64,000 nt of DNA from Ancrocorticia sp047501485 (GTDB lineage Bacteria; Actinomycetota; Actinomycetes; Actinomycetales; Actinomycetaceae). The DNA is taken from the NCBI GenBank assembly GCA_047501485.1, contig JAZDRN010000002.1, positions 186,001-250,000 on the forward strand. Reading direction: 5' to 3'. Below are positions 8,830-16,895 of this stretch, piece by piece. Numbering within the stretch: the first letter of the stretch is position 1; every line of letters begins with the position of its first letter. Below the pieces are notes generated by a model. It was not told where the DNA came from and did not search any database. It saw only the letters and a program-made list of their open reading frames with translations. The translations under genes were made by a program, and so were the position numbers.

Positions 8830-8928
8830 GTGGGTTCCGTTATCAAGAAGCGCCGCAAGCGTATGTCAAAGAAGAAGCACCGCAAGTTGCTTCGTAAGAC
8901 TCGCCATCAGCGTCGCAACAAGAAGTGA
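8830..8928 (+). CDS. Small ribosomal subunit protein bS22 (AURKAIP1/COX24-type)
   Basis: A 32-residue, very basic peptide (starts GSVIKKRRKRMSKKKHRK, ends RHQRRNKK) with a GTG start and a near-ideal GGAGGT Shine-Dalgarno 4-5 nt upstream. It matches the actinobacterial small-subunit protein first called Rv0500B and later named bS22 from mycobacterial ribosome structures. It is too short for most gene finders. A strong hairpin terminator follows immediately. The upstream HTH gene and this synteny make the call reliable. Confidence 0.93.
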   Translation: MGSVIKKRRKRMSKKKHRKLLRKTRHQRRNKK

Positions 8929-8934
8929 CGAAAT

Positions 8935-8961
8935 AAGGGCCCGGGGAACTTCCGGGCCCTT
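8935..8961 (+). terminator. Hairpin terminator after bS22
   Basis: Perfect 10-bp arms, AAGGGCCCGG and CCGGGCCCTT, around a 7-nt loop. It begins 6 nt after the bS22 stop. There is no long T tract. Confidence 0.75.
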
Positions 8962-9033
8962 GGCATATCTGAAACCTTGAGGTTTTCTGTGTAAAGCTGG
9001 TGTACAAATGATGGTCTGAGGGAAGTGAGAAAG

Positions 9034-9501
9034 ATGGAAGAAGACGTTCAGTGGCTCAGCGCGGATGAACAGCTCGCTTGGCGCACATACCTGCGCGGCG
9101 TGGCAGTCGTCTCGGAAGCGCTCAATCACGACCTGATTGTCGATTCAGGCGTATCGCTCAACGAGTATGAGGTCCTCTCCCGACTATCGGAGACCCCGGA
9201 GTACACCCTGCGCATGTCGACGCTGGCTGAAGGTCTTGTGCATTCACGTTCCCGTCTCACACACACGGTAAGCCGCTTGGAAAGCGAAGGACTGGTCGCG
9301 CGCACCACCTGCGAGGCCGATCGCCGAGGAGTCAACTGCTCCCTGACCGAAAAGGGCCTCAACCTGCTTAAGCGCGCGGCTCCGTTGCACGTGGCTTCGG
9401 TTCGGCGCCATCTTGTGGACAAATTAGGTGCGGAGGGAATGCTGGAGCTGGGTAGACTCTGCTCCATTTTGATCGATGACCAACCGGAGAAGAACCGATG
9501 A
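9034..9501 (+). CDS. MarR-family transcriptional regulator
   Basis: A 155-residue winged-HTH protein with the MarR layout: dimerisation helices at both ends, a recognition helix near RSRLTHTVSRLESEGLV and the wing containing the DRRGV turn. The ligand is unknown. ATG 9034 is chosen for its spacing from the GAGGGA Shine-Dalgarno; an in-frame GTG at 9025 would add three residues. Its stop overlaps the start of the phosphatase gene by 4 bp (ATGA), so the two are translationally coupled and probably co-regulated. Confidence 0.85.
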   Translation: MEEDVQWLSADEQLAWRTYLRGVAVVSEALNHDLIVDSGVSLNEYEVLSRLSETPEYTLRMSTLAEGLVHSRSRLTHTVSRLESEGLVARTTCEADRRGVNCSLTEKGLNLLKRAAPLHVASVRRHLVDKLGAEGMLELGRLCSILIDDQPEKNR

Positions 9502-10172
9502 GCGAGATAACCACGATTCATCTGGTCCGCCACGGTGAGGTGGACAACCCCAGCGGCGAACTCTACGGACGCCAGCCGGGCTTCCACCTCACGTCGCTGG
9601 GAAACCAGATGGCTCAGAGGGTGGCCGAGCATTTTCGGGACGCCGATATCCGTACCGTCATCGCGTCCCCGTTGGAGCGGGCTTGTGAGACAGCCACTCC
9701 CGTCGCGAAGCAGGCGGGCCTGCCGATTCTCACCGATGAACGCATCATCGAGGCGGGCAACAACTTCGAGGGCCTGAACGTCAACAGGAACCGCTGGGTG
9801 CTGGCGTCCCCGCGCTTCTGGCCCTGGTATATCAATCCCTTCACACCGTCGTGGGGAGAGCCATATACCGAGATCGTCGAGAGGTTCTCCGCTGCCATTC
9901 GCCGGGCCTTGACCCTGGCCGAAGGCGGAGAGGCCGTCATGGTCTCTCACCAGCTTCCCATCTGGACCATGCGCAGCTTTGTCGAGGGATGGTCCCTGGC
10001 GCACGATCCTCGCAGGCGGGAGTGTGCGCTGTGCTCCGTCACCTCGCTCACCTTCGTCGGACGCCAGCTCATCGCGGTCGATTACGCAGAACCCGCGGCG
10101 GACCTGCTGCTTGATGCCCGCGATGTGACGCCCGGCCGTTCCGCGGCCGAAGAGAACGCCGGTGAAGGCTGA
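9498..10172 (+). CDS. Histidine phosphatase (phosphoglycerate-mutase-like) family protein
   Basis: A 224-residue cytoplasmic protein of the branch-1 histidine phosphatase superfamily. The phospho-acceptor RHG is at residues 11-13 (LVRHGEVDNP), the second arginine is in SPLERACETA, and the second histidine is in VSHQLPIW. The family hydrolyses or transfers phosphates on small metabolites; the substrate cannot be predicted. It overlaps the MarR gene by 4 bp. The repeat-rich region with a 20-bp perfect hairpin starts 40 bp after its stop. Confidence 0.85.
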   Translation: MSEITTIHLVRHGEVDNPSGELYGRQPGFHLTSLGNQMAQRVAEHFRDADIRTVIASPLERACETATPVAKQAGLPILTDERIIEAGNNFEGLNVNRNRWVLASPRFWPWYINPFTPSWGEPYTEIVERFSAAIRRALTLAEGGEAVMVSHQLPIWTMRSFVEGWSLAHDPRRRECALCSVTSLTFVGRQLIAVDYAEPAADLLLDARDVTPGRSAAEENAGEG

Positions 10173-10211
10173 GCCGCACGGGGTTGCTGAGCTGTAGAGG
10201 TCACCCTTCGA

Positions 10212-10274
10212 GCGAGAGGCCACAGATCGGACAGTATCCGATCTGTGGCCTCTCGCCATATGTGGGGCCTCTCT
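10212..10274. repeat. GAGAGGCCACAG hairpin element, copy A
   Basis: A perfect 20-bp inverted repeat (10212-10231 with 10237-10256) around the 5-nt loop CAGTA; the core of the arms is GAGAGGCCACAG. A third, degraded copy of the right arm follows at 10261-10274. The same tripartite element recurs at 60291-60354. It lies between convergent genes (histidine phosphatase and PLDNc_N protein), so it may terminate transcription from both sides, although no T tract follows. Confidence 0.75.
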
Positions 10275-10282
10275 AAGCTGTC

Positions 10283-10349
10283 GCGTCAGCGCTCGTGGTC
10301 TCGGTTATCGTCGCCGAGGGGCTTTGCCCGCAGTCGGCTTCCTCAACCT
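10283..10349. repeat. 67-bp direct repeat, copy 1
   Basis: Identical to 10434-10500 except for one base (T against C in GGGGCTTYGCCC). The first 32 or so bases also match the coding 3' end of the PLDNc_N gene (copy 3, 10505-10543). Contains GAGCG/CGCTC-type and GGGC/GCCC small inverted repeats. Confidence 0.85.
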
Positions 10350-10426
10350 GGGGCTCCGCCCACGGGTAATTTCCTTGTCCTCCGCTGTGAAAGCGGGCTT
10401 TCACGCGTCGAACTGCGTCATTGGCA

Positions 10427-10500
10427 CCACCGAGCGTCAGCGCTCGTGGTCTCGGTTATCGTCGCCGAGGGGCTTCGCCCGCAGTCGGCTTCCTCAACCT
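10427..10500. repeat. 67-bp direct repeat, copy 2 with 7-bp extension
   Basis: Second copy of the repeat, including the CCACCGA extension that is also found before copy 3. Read on the minus strand it contains the last codons of the PLDNc_N gene, including a stop, and the CGAGCG-CTGA-CGCTCG hairpin. Between copies 1 and 2 (10350-10426) there is a separate GAAAGCGGGCTTTC dyad. Confidence 0.85.
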
Positions 10501-10512
10501 CGCCACCGAGCG

Positions 10513-10908
10513 TCAGCGCTCGTGGTCTCGGTTATCGTCGCCGTCAGGATCTTCCTTTTTCGACTTCTGCTGTTCGCGCTCCCACTCCAGGAAGCGGTTG
10601 TGAGCCTCGAGCCGCGCGAGGAACTCTGGGTCGTCATCGGGAGCGAGGGGGCCGGACGGCTGCTGCCTCGTTCGGTTACGGGGGAACAGTGAGTCAGGAC
10701 CGATGGAATCCGGAGAGGTGGGATGCTTCACTTGCCACGACAGCCAGAGCCACAGCGCCGATCCAAGGACCGGGAGCACGATGACGAGCGCCATCCAGGC
10801 TCCCTTGGAGAGCCGTCCGGGCATAAATGATCGATCTGTGCGAGCACAGTCGATGATCGCATAGATCCAAAGGGCGACCGCGAGAACAATGGGCACGATT
10901 CTGGCCAT
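10513..10908 (-). CDS. PLDNc_N (phospholipase D-nuclease N-terminal) domain membrane protein
   Basis: A 131-residue protein with two membrane helices (about residues 3-22 and 38-60) joined by the CARTDRSFMPGRLSKGAW segment, the hallmark of the PLDNc_N domain; the rest is a charged cytoplasmic tail. No nuclease domain is present, and the function of such stand-alone proteins is unknown. It is found beside menaquinone genes in other actinobacteria. Its last nine codons plus stop lie within a repeat whose two further copies follow immediately downstream, so the C-terminus may derive from repeat insertion. Confidence 0.8.
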   Translation of the reverse strand: MARIVPIVLAVALWIYAIIDCARTDRSFMPGRLSKGAWMALVIVLPVLGSALWLWLSWQVKHPTSPDSIGPDSLFPRNRTRQQPSGPLAPDDDPEFLARLEAHNRFLEWEREQQKSKKEDPDGDDNRDHER

Positions 10909-10948
10909 GCTCCTATCCTAGTCGACTTGCCAAAAACACGTTATTTCC

Positions 10949-11839
10949 TCAGCTGAACGCGAAGGCAGCGAAGAGTCCGAGGCCGTAGGCCAGTTCGAGG
11001 AACCCGGTGTCGCGCAACACCGGGATGAGTTCGCGCCCCTGTGCCGGGGAACGGTTGCCCAGCCCGTGGATCCTGGCGATATTGAACATCGCCAATGCCA
11101 GGGCCGGGAGTAGGAAGATGATCGTCCATTTGAGAGAAGGGACATAGAGAAGGGCGGAGATGAAAGGGACGATGATGAGCGAATCGTACACCAGCCGGGC
11201 TTGCTCGTCCCCCAACCGCACCGCCTGCGTGTTCTTCCCGGACAGAGAATCCGTTGGGATGTCGCGGATATTGTTGACCATGAGCAGGGCGCACGCGAGG
11301 AAGCCGATCGAGCACGCCGCCAGCCACGCCTGCCAGGGCACCTGGAGGGCCTGGGTATAGGTGGTTCCCGCGGTAGCCATGAGTCCGAAGAAGATGAAGA
11401 CGAAGATCTCGCCCATGCCCATGTAACCGTAGGGGCGTTTGCCACCTGTGTAGAACCAGGCGGCCACGACCGCCAGAGCGCCGACGGCTATGAGCCACCA
11501 GGTACCGGACAGGGCGACGAGGACCAGACCCGCCAAGCAGCCGAGTCCGAAGCAGCCGAATGCCGCCAGCTTCACGGTGCGTGGAGAGGCTTTGCCGCCG
11601 CCTGTCAGACGGGGCGGGCCGGTGCGCACGTCGTCGGTTCCGCGAATGCCGTCGGAGTAGTCGTTGGAGAAGTTCACTCCGATCTGGAAGAGCAACGCGA
11701 TGGCCGCGGCGAGTCCGGCGCGCACGTAGCTGCCCTCGCCCATCCATATCGCGATCCCGGTACCGGCAAGTACCGGCGCTATAGCTGCAGGTAACGTGCG
11801 CAGCCGTGCACCTTCGATCCAGTCTTTGACATTAGCCAC
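10949..11839 (-). CDS. menA: 1,4-dihydroxy-2-naphthoate polyprenyltransferase MenA
   Basis: A 296-residue UbiA-superfamily membrane enzyme that joins the polyprenyl side chain to dihydroxynaphthoate, giving demethylmenaquinol. The first Mg-diphosphate motif is NFSNDYSDG (56-64), and the second is the DIPTDSLSGK segment in the second half. Eight or nine membrane helices are evident. It lies downstream of menE (11 bp gap) and menB on the same strand. Its partner polyprenyl diphosphate would come from the synthase at the end of the nuo operon. Confidence 0.93.
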   Translation of the reverse strand: MANVKDWIEGARLRTLPAAIAPVLAGTGIAIWMGEGSYVRAGLAAAIALLFQIGVNFSNDYSDGIRGTDDVRTGPPRLTGGGKASPRTVKLAAFGCFGLGCLAGLVLVALSGTWWLIAVGALAVVAAWFYTGGKRPYGYMGMGEIFVFIFFGLMATAGTTYTQALQVPWQAWLAACSIGFLACALLMVNNIRDIPTDSLSGKNTQAVRLGDEQARLVYDSLIIVPFISALLYVPSLKWTIIFLLPALALAMFNIARIHGLGNRSPAQGRELIPVLRDTGFLELAYGLGLFAAFAFS

Positions 11840-11850
11840 GAGGGTCGATC

Positions 11851-12960
11851 CTACAACCTTTTACCAACCAGCCGTTGCACACCCCGGCGATCGATCTTCC
11901 CCGAGGCGAGATAGGGGAGTGACTCCAGTCCGAGCTGAGCCGCCGTGAAGAACACCCGCGGGGTGTAGCCGGCTTCCAATCGCTGGCGCAGGCGACCGCG
12001 AGGATCATCGAGGGGGTTGGTTGTCACCGCGACGACGATCTCGCCCCACTGAGCATCGGGAATGCCGACGACGACGCATTGCCCGCTCCCCATCTTCTCC
12101 AGCTCCGCCTCCACGACCTGGGGAAGGATCGTAAGGCCTCCGGTGGTGATAGCGCCATCGAGACGTCCGTGAATACGGAGCCTGCCGTCGGCCCAGCTAC
12201 CGGCATCCTGTGTGACGCATTTACCATCGAACGGAGCAGCTCCCAGGTACCCGGTGGCGACGACGCTTCCGGCGATCGTGATTCGCCCGCCTTCTCCGAG
12301 TGAGATCGAGGTGTCGCCAATGGGAAGACCGTTGTAGACGCATCCGCCGCAGGTCTCTGTCATGCCGTAGGTGGTGACGATGTTGAGGCCTGCCTCCCGT
12401 GCACGTGAGACCATCTCCGGAGAAGCAGCGGACCCTCCCAGAAGTATCGTCGCGAATGCCCGGGCCGCCGCGGCGTGTGGCGAATCGAGAAGCCGGACGA
12501 GTTGGGTGGGGACGAGTGAGAGATAGACCCGGTCATCCGCGATTCCGGCGGCGATCCTCGCAATCTCCTCGGGACTGCCCTTGCCCGCGTCCAATGGGGC
12601 GTTTTCGGAAAGCAGTGACCGGAAGATGGTCTGGAATCCTGCGATGTGATGAGTCGGCAGGCAACAAGCCCAGCGCCCGGGGCCTCCCAGGGCCTCATGC
12701 GTGGCATGAGCGGAGGCGGTAAGCGAGTTCAAAGAGACGAGGACACTCTTCCCCACCCCAGATGTGGAACCGGACGTCCGCATCACCAGCGCGGTCCCCG
12801 GGGGGACGGGTTGCGGGGGTTCGTCCTCCAAGGAACGACGTAGCGCCGCTTCCTCGACGGCGGAGACGGGCATCACGGGGTTCGAGCTGCCTTCGAGGAG
12901 TTCGGCGACCGCCTGCGCGGCCGCCGCTATCGTGTTGTCCGCAAGGACGGTGATCGGCAT
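11851..12960 (-). CDS. menE: o-Succinylbenzoate-CoA ligase MenE
   Basis: A 369-residue AMP-forming acyl-CoA synthetase that activates o-succinylbenzoate. It has the AMP-binding loop TSGSTSGVGKS, the TYGMTETCGG motif and a GRLDGAITTGG hinge; a short C-terminal domain holds the ASGKIDR lysine. The compact size is usual for actinobacterial MenE. ATG 12960 is preferred over the upstream start at 12999 because GAGAAAG sits 7 nt before it and the upstream codons lie inside menB. It follows the menB stop by 11 bp. Confidence 0.92.
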   Translation of the reverse strand: MPITVLADNTIAAAAQAVAELLEGSSNPVMPVSAVEEAALRRSLEDEPPQPVPPGTALVMRTSGSTSGVGKSVLVSLNSLTASAHATHEALGGPGRWACCLPTHHIAGFQTIFRSLLSENAPLDAGKGSPEEIARIAAGIADDRVYLSLVPTQLVRLLDSPHAAAARAFATILLGGSAASPEMVSRAREAGLNIVTTYGMTETCGGCVYNGLPIGDTSISLGEGGRITIAGSVVATGYLGAAPFDGKCVTQDAGSWADGRLRIHGRLDGAITTGGLTILPQVVEAELEKMGSGQCVVVGIPDAQWGEIVVAVTTNPLDDPRGRLRQRLEAGYTPRVFFTAAQLGLESLPYLASGKIDRRGVQRLVGKRL

Positions 12961-12971
12961 GGCTGGCTTTC

Positions 12972-13931
12972 TCAGGCGTAATAGGGGAACGCGGACCAAT
13001 CCGGAGCTCGCCGTTCGAGGAAGGCATCGCGACCCTCCCGCGCCTCGTCCGTCATGTAGGCGAGTCGCGTGGCTTCGCCCGCGAATGCCTGCATTCCCGC
13101 AATGCCCTCATCGAGGGCATTGAACGTGAACTTCAGCATCCTGATGGCCTGAGGGGACTTGCCGGCGATGATCGCGGCGTATTCCAGTGCGCGCTTCTCC
13201 AGATCGGCGTGGGGAACAGCCTCGTTGATGGCGCCCCAGGATTCTGCTTGCTGCGCTGTGTACTCCCGCGCGAGGAAGAAGATCTCCCGCGCCCGACGAT
13301 CACCGACCTGGCGGGCCAGCAGCTGCGATCCATAACCGGCATCGAAGGAGCCGACGTCGGCGTCGACCTGTTTGAATCGAGCGTGCTCACTCGAAGCCAC
13401 CGCGAGATCGCATACGACCCCGAGAGAATGCCCGCCGCCGGTGGCCCATCCTGGAATCGCGGCGATGACCACCTTGGGCATGGAACGGATGAGCCGCTGG
13501 ACTTCCAGGATATGAAGTCGGCCGGCCCGCACCGGATCCGGCTCGCCATTCTGCGAGTAGCGATAGCCGTCGCGACCTCGTACTCGTTGGTCCCCGCCCG
13601 AGCAGAAGGCCCAGCCGCCGTCCTTGGGGGAGGGGCCGTTCCCCGTGAGGATCACAGAACCGACATCACCCGTCAGGCGTGCATGATCGAGGGCCTGGTA
13701 CAGTTCGTCGACGGTTTCCGGCCGGAAAGCGTTGCGTACCTCTGGGCGATCGATCGCGATGCGTACGACGGGGGCATCCTGACAGCTGATAACCTCTCCG
13801 GTTTCGTTCCGGGTACGGACAACAGCGCGATGATAGGTGATGTCGTGGAAGTCGAATCCTTCGATGTCACGCCAGACCTCCGGCTCGAAGAGTTCGGAGA
13901 CGGGTTGGGGAAGTGCCGGGAACTCAGTCAT
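12972..13931 (-). CDS. menB: 1,4-dihydroxy-2-naphthoyl-CoA synthase MenB
   Basis: A 319-residue crotonase-fold enzyme that closes the second ring of menaquinone from o-succinylbenzoyl-CoA. Recognisable segments are RPEVRNAFRPETVDEL, the oxyanion-hole region CSGGDQRVRG, GWATGGGHSLGVVCDL and DVGSFDAGYGS; length agrees with mycobacterial MenB. ATG 13931 is chosen; the frame is open to 14357, but that portion is antisense to the preceding gene's Pro/Gln tail. The start overlaps the stop of the upstream membrane-protein gene by 8 bp, so translation is probably coupled. Confidence 0.93.
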   Translation of the reverse strand: MTEFPALPQPVSELFEPEVWRDIEGFDFHDITYHRAVVRTRNETGEVISCQDAPVVRIAIDRPEVRNAFRPETVDELYQALDHARLTGDVGSVILTGNGPSPKDGGWAFCSGGDQRVRGRDGYRYSQNGEPDPVRAGRLHILEVQRLIRSMPKVVIAAIPGWATGGGHSLGVVCDLAVASSEHARFKQVDADVGSFDAGYGSQLLARQVGDRRAREIFFLAREYTAQQAESWGAINEAVPHADLEKRALEYAAIIAGKSPQAIRMLKFTFNALDEGIAGMQAFAGEATRLAYMTDEAREGRDAFLERRAPDWSAFPYYA

Positions 13932-15816
13932 TGCGGGTGTCTGTCTCACTGTCTTGCTGGGGGAAGGGTTGCGTCGCGTCCTGCCCGGGCAGCTGCTGCG
14001 TCGCGTCCTGCCCGGCCTCGTCGTTGTGGGGTTCGAGGCCGTAGGGCATAGTGGGCAGCCCGGCGGAGGAAGGGGAGGGCCCTGCCGAATCGCTGGTGTG
14101 CTCCCCGGAGAAGGCCATGGTCTCCTGCGCCGCGGCCGATGCATGCTCGGATGCCGGGCCGTCAGGCTGACGAACAGCCCCGGCTTCCGATGTGGTAGAG
14201 AACCGTGCCGGCCCCGGACCATCCGAGGTCGGTGAGGCACTCGCCGCGTGTTGATTCGCCACACTCTCCGGGCCGCTCTGGACCGCCGGAGCATACGCAT
14301 GTTGCGGAGCACCGCCGTTGCCTGCATCGGGTGCGCTCGCCTGGAACTGCGGGCCACCGGGATACTGCTGACCGGGCGCGTATTGCGGGGTGGCCGGGTA
14401 TGGAGAGGGCTGACCGGCCGCCGCTCCCTGATATGGAGATCCGACGGGGTACTGCGGACCGCCCGCTGCGCCTGGGAACTGGGGATTTCCGGAATACGTG
14501 GGAGGCAGTGGCGCCTTCGGCCGGGCGATACGCGCCACGATCTCCGCTATCAACCCCATAGCGAAGAACCAGGCGAGGCTGAACCACGAAAGGCGGGCTG
14601 TCAACTGGACCTCTTCGCCCATGACGGATCCGCTGAAGACCAGCATATTGGTGGCGAGGGCGAGAGCTCCGACCGCGGTGAAGGAGAGCGGGAGAATGAG
14701 CCAGGAGACGGCTCCGCGTTCGCGGCGAGGGTCGCGGGTGCGCGCCCAGTAGACGCCTCCGATGATGATGCTGAGAGCCACAAACGCGGCCATGATCCAG
14801 ATCGTCCATGGAGCATCTTGGAAGAGCAGCTCCCGGATGTCCTGGTTACCAGCCATCCCGGTGGGATCTCCGGCAGCGGCGATGTCACCGGGAACCCGCA
14901 TCGTGGCCACACCCAGGGCGCCGAGAGATCCGAGCGTGGTGAGCAGGCCGATGTTCACGAAGAAGGGCAGAGCGGAGAAGAGGATGCTTGCCGGTACCCC
15001 ATCCTCCAATTTCAACAGCATGTAGATCATGATGTAGATGCCGGTCGATATGACGGAGAGCAGGAGTATCCCGAAGCTCACCCGTATCCCGTGGGCGATG
15101 GAAGGGGTGTAGTTCGGAGCGGAGGTGAGCGCGTACGTCGCTCTGCGAGCAGGGATGGCGTTCAGTCGTCCCAGCAGTGCGGCGAGGAGCCCGATGGCAA
15201 ACGCCGCTCCCAGTAGCCACGCGATGTTGATCTGCGAAGTGATGGTGACATCCTGGATGTCGCTGATCCCGGCTTCGGGGGGAGGAGAGAATACGACGCG
15301 CGTCTTGGCGAACAGCGCGGCCAGCAGACCGAGTCCCGTCAGGACCGCCCCGGAGAGGAGCGCCGGGATCCACAATGCTGGGGCGGCCTGTGAAACCTTG
15401 CGGCAATCGCGCCGGTGCATGGAGAAGACGATAACGGCGACGATCACCGTCACGGTCAGGGGAGTCGACCAGAGGAACATCTGGATGGGAATGGGGAACC
15501 CGAACTCGGTGACGACGGAGACGGTGGCCGATATCGGGGCGAGGAAGCCCATCGCCAGCAAGATGAGCGCCGACGTCGCCATGTTCGGAACGCCCTCGAA
15601 CCAGTCGTTGACCATGCTCGCGATCTCAGCGCCGCCGGGCCCGCCCTGGCCAGAAGCCTCCACGAGCTCCTGCAGGCTGGGAGTGAGCAGGAGCGACACC
15701 CAGACCAGGAGATAGGCGACGGCCACGCCGACGATCGGCGCGAGCACCGATGTGAGCAAGGTCCGCCCTGATATACGGCTATTCCGCGGTATCTGCATCG
15801 GTGGTTGCCAGCTCAT
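13924..15816 (-). CDS. Large polytopic membrane protein with Pro/Gln-rich tail, unknown function
   Basis: A 630-residue protein. Residues 1-430 contain about ten hydrophobic helices, starting with SVLAPIVGVAVAYLLVWVSL, with no transporter or enzyme motif that I recognise. The last 190 residues are low complexity (Pro, Gln, Gly, Tyr, Ala), with repeats such as GQDATQ near the end. The start is ATG 15816 with GGAG about 7 nt upstream. It heads the menB-menE-menA run with an 8-bp overlap, so it is likely co-transcribed, but a role in quinone metabolism is only suggested by position. Confidence 0.65.
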   Translation of the reverse strand: MSWQPPMQIPRNSRISGRTLLTSVLAPIVGVAVAYLLVWVSLLLTPSLQELVEASGQGGPGGAEIASMVNDWFEGVPNMATSALILLAMGFLAPISATVSVVTEFGFPIPIQMFLWSTPLTVTVIVAVIVFSMHRRDCRKVSQAAPALWIPALLSGAVLTGLGLLAALFAKTRVVFSPPPEAGISDIQDVTITSQINIAWLLGAAFAIGLLAALLGRLNAIPARRATYALTSAPNYTPSIAHGIRVSFGILLLSVISTGIYIMIYMLLKLEDGVPASILFSALPFFVNIGLLTTLGSLGALGVATMRVPGDIAAAGDPTGMAGNQDIRELLFQDAPWTIWIMAAFVALSIIIGGVYWARTRDPRRERGAVSWLILPLSFTAVGALALATNMLVFSGSVMGEEVQLTARLSWFSLAWFFAMGLIAEIVARIARPKAPLPPTYSGNPQFPGAAGGPQYPVGSPYQGAAAGQPSPYPATPQYAPGQQYPGGPQFQASAPDAGNGGAPQHAYAPAVQSGPESVANQHAASASPTSDGPGPARFSTTSEAGAVRQPDGPASEHASAAAQETMAFSGEHTSDSAGPSPSSAGLPTMPYGLEPHNDEAGQDATQQLPGQDATQPFPQQDSETDTRND

Positions 15817-15947
15817 GAGGGTCTCCTTAGTTCGGCTCTTGCGAATACTCTATGCCACCACTGCGACAGGTTTTAGGGGGAGCCGAATAGAGATGCCGTG
15901 ACGAGCGCGGTTAGAAGCCCCGGCGAGAGCGTGGTTGAATACTGCGT

Positions 15948-16643
15948 ATGAGTAGGCGAGCCACACTGAATAAGAAACCATCTGACGTCGCGGGAATGTT
16001 CGACGAGGTCGCAGCCCGCTACGACATCATGAACGATCTCATGACGATTGGCCAGGTGAGGGTGTGGCGCGAGGCGGTGAGCGTCGCGATCGGTGCCCGC
16101 CCGGGAGTCAAGGTGCTCGATCTCGCCGCGGGCACGGGGACGTCGTCGGCCGCATACGCCGCCAAGGGAGCCGACGTCGTCGCATGCGATTTCTCCCAGG
16201 GGATGCTCGCGGAAGGAAAGCGGCGCTATCCCGAACTGGATTTCGTGGCGGGAGATGCCATGGCGCTGCCGTTCGCCGACGAGACCTTCGACGTCGCAAC
16301 GATCTCCTACGGGTTGCGCAACGTGGAGGATCCGGAGCTGGCCATGCGGGAGATGCTGCGTGTGACCAAACCGGGTGGACGGCTTGTGATCGCGGAATTC
16401 TCGCGTCCGACCTGGGCTCCCTTCCGTGCGCTGTACCACTTCTATCTCGGGACGGCACTTCCGGCGCTGAGCCAGTTGTTCTCGTCCGACGACGTCGCCT
16501 ACGACTACCTCACCGAGTCCATCGTCGATTGGCCCGGTCAGGAGGAATTGGCAGAACAGATCCAGAAGGCCGGTTGGCGCAATGTTGCCTACAGGAATCT
16601 CGCCGGGGGGATAGTCGCGCTGCATCGCGGCACCCGTCCGTGA
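15948..16643 (+). CDS. menG: Demethylmenaquinone methyltransferase (UbiE/MenG)
   Basis: A 231-residue class I SAM-dependent methyltransferase catalysing the last step of menaquinone synthesis. The SAM motif is VLDLAAGTGTSS (about 50-61), and UbiE signatures include the N-terminal MFDEVAARYDIMNDLMTIG run and YGLRNVEDPELAMREMLRV. It is divergent from the large membrane protein gene, with a 131-bp promoter region between them. Confidence 0.95.
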   Translation: MSRRATLNKKPSDVAGMFDEVAARYDIMNDLMTIGQVRVWREAVSVAIGARPGVKVLDLAAGTGTSSAAYAAKGADVVACDFSQGMLAEGKRRYPELDFVAGDAMALPFADETFDVATISYGLRNVEDPELAMREMLRVTKPGGRLVIAEFSRPTWAPFRALYHFYLGTALPALSQLFSSDDVAYDYLTESIVDWPGQEELAEQIQKAGWRNVAYRNLAGGIVALHRGTRP

Positions 16644-16895
16644 TCTCGGTGTTGTAAGGACAAAGTGTCGCCAATTCGCGCGACCGTCTCACTCTGTGAG
16701 TGAATCTTGCCACTGCGGTAAAAATCGGCGAAGTCCTACTCTCGCGGTTGTCGCCCGATGTCGCCAATTTGGCTATTTCGCAACGAAAGACTTGCGAAAA
16801 GATCCCCTTTTCCGTTTCGCTTCCCCTGCCCGCGAGACGTAGGATGGTTTGGTATGTCAAAGGACTGCGGGATCTGAGCTTGGAATGGAGGCGGG
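16644..16895. other. Gene-free spacer upstream of menJ with repeated TGTCGCCAATT
   Basis: This 252-bp spacer holds no convincing ORF. The 11-mer TGTCGCCAATT occurs twice in direct orientation, at 16666-16676 and 16759-16769, 93 bp apart, and the local AT content is higher than in the genes. It may contain the menJ promoter and a regulatory site; nothing more specific can be supported. Confidence 0.35.

Noticed and set aside
10283..10543. Repeats as a CRISPR array
   Set aside because: Only three units, of unequal length, with no regular spacers and no cas genes; one unit is the coding end of a gene.
12972..14357. 461-residue frame as menB
   Set aside because: The first 142 codons are antisense to the low-complexity tail of the preceding gene; ATG 13931 gives a protein of normal MenB length.
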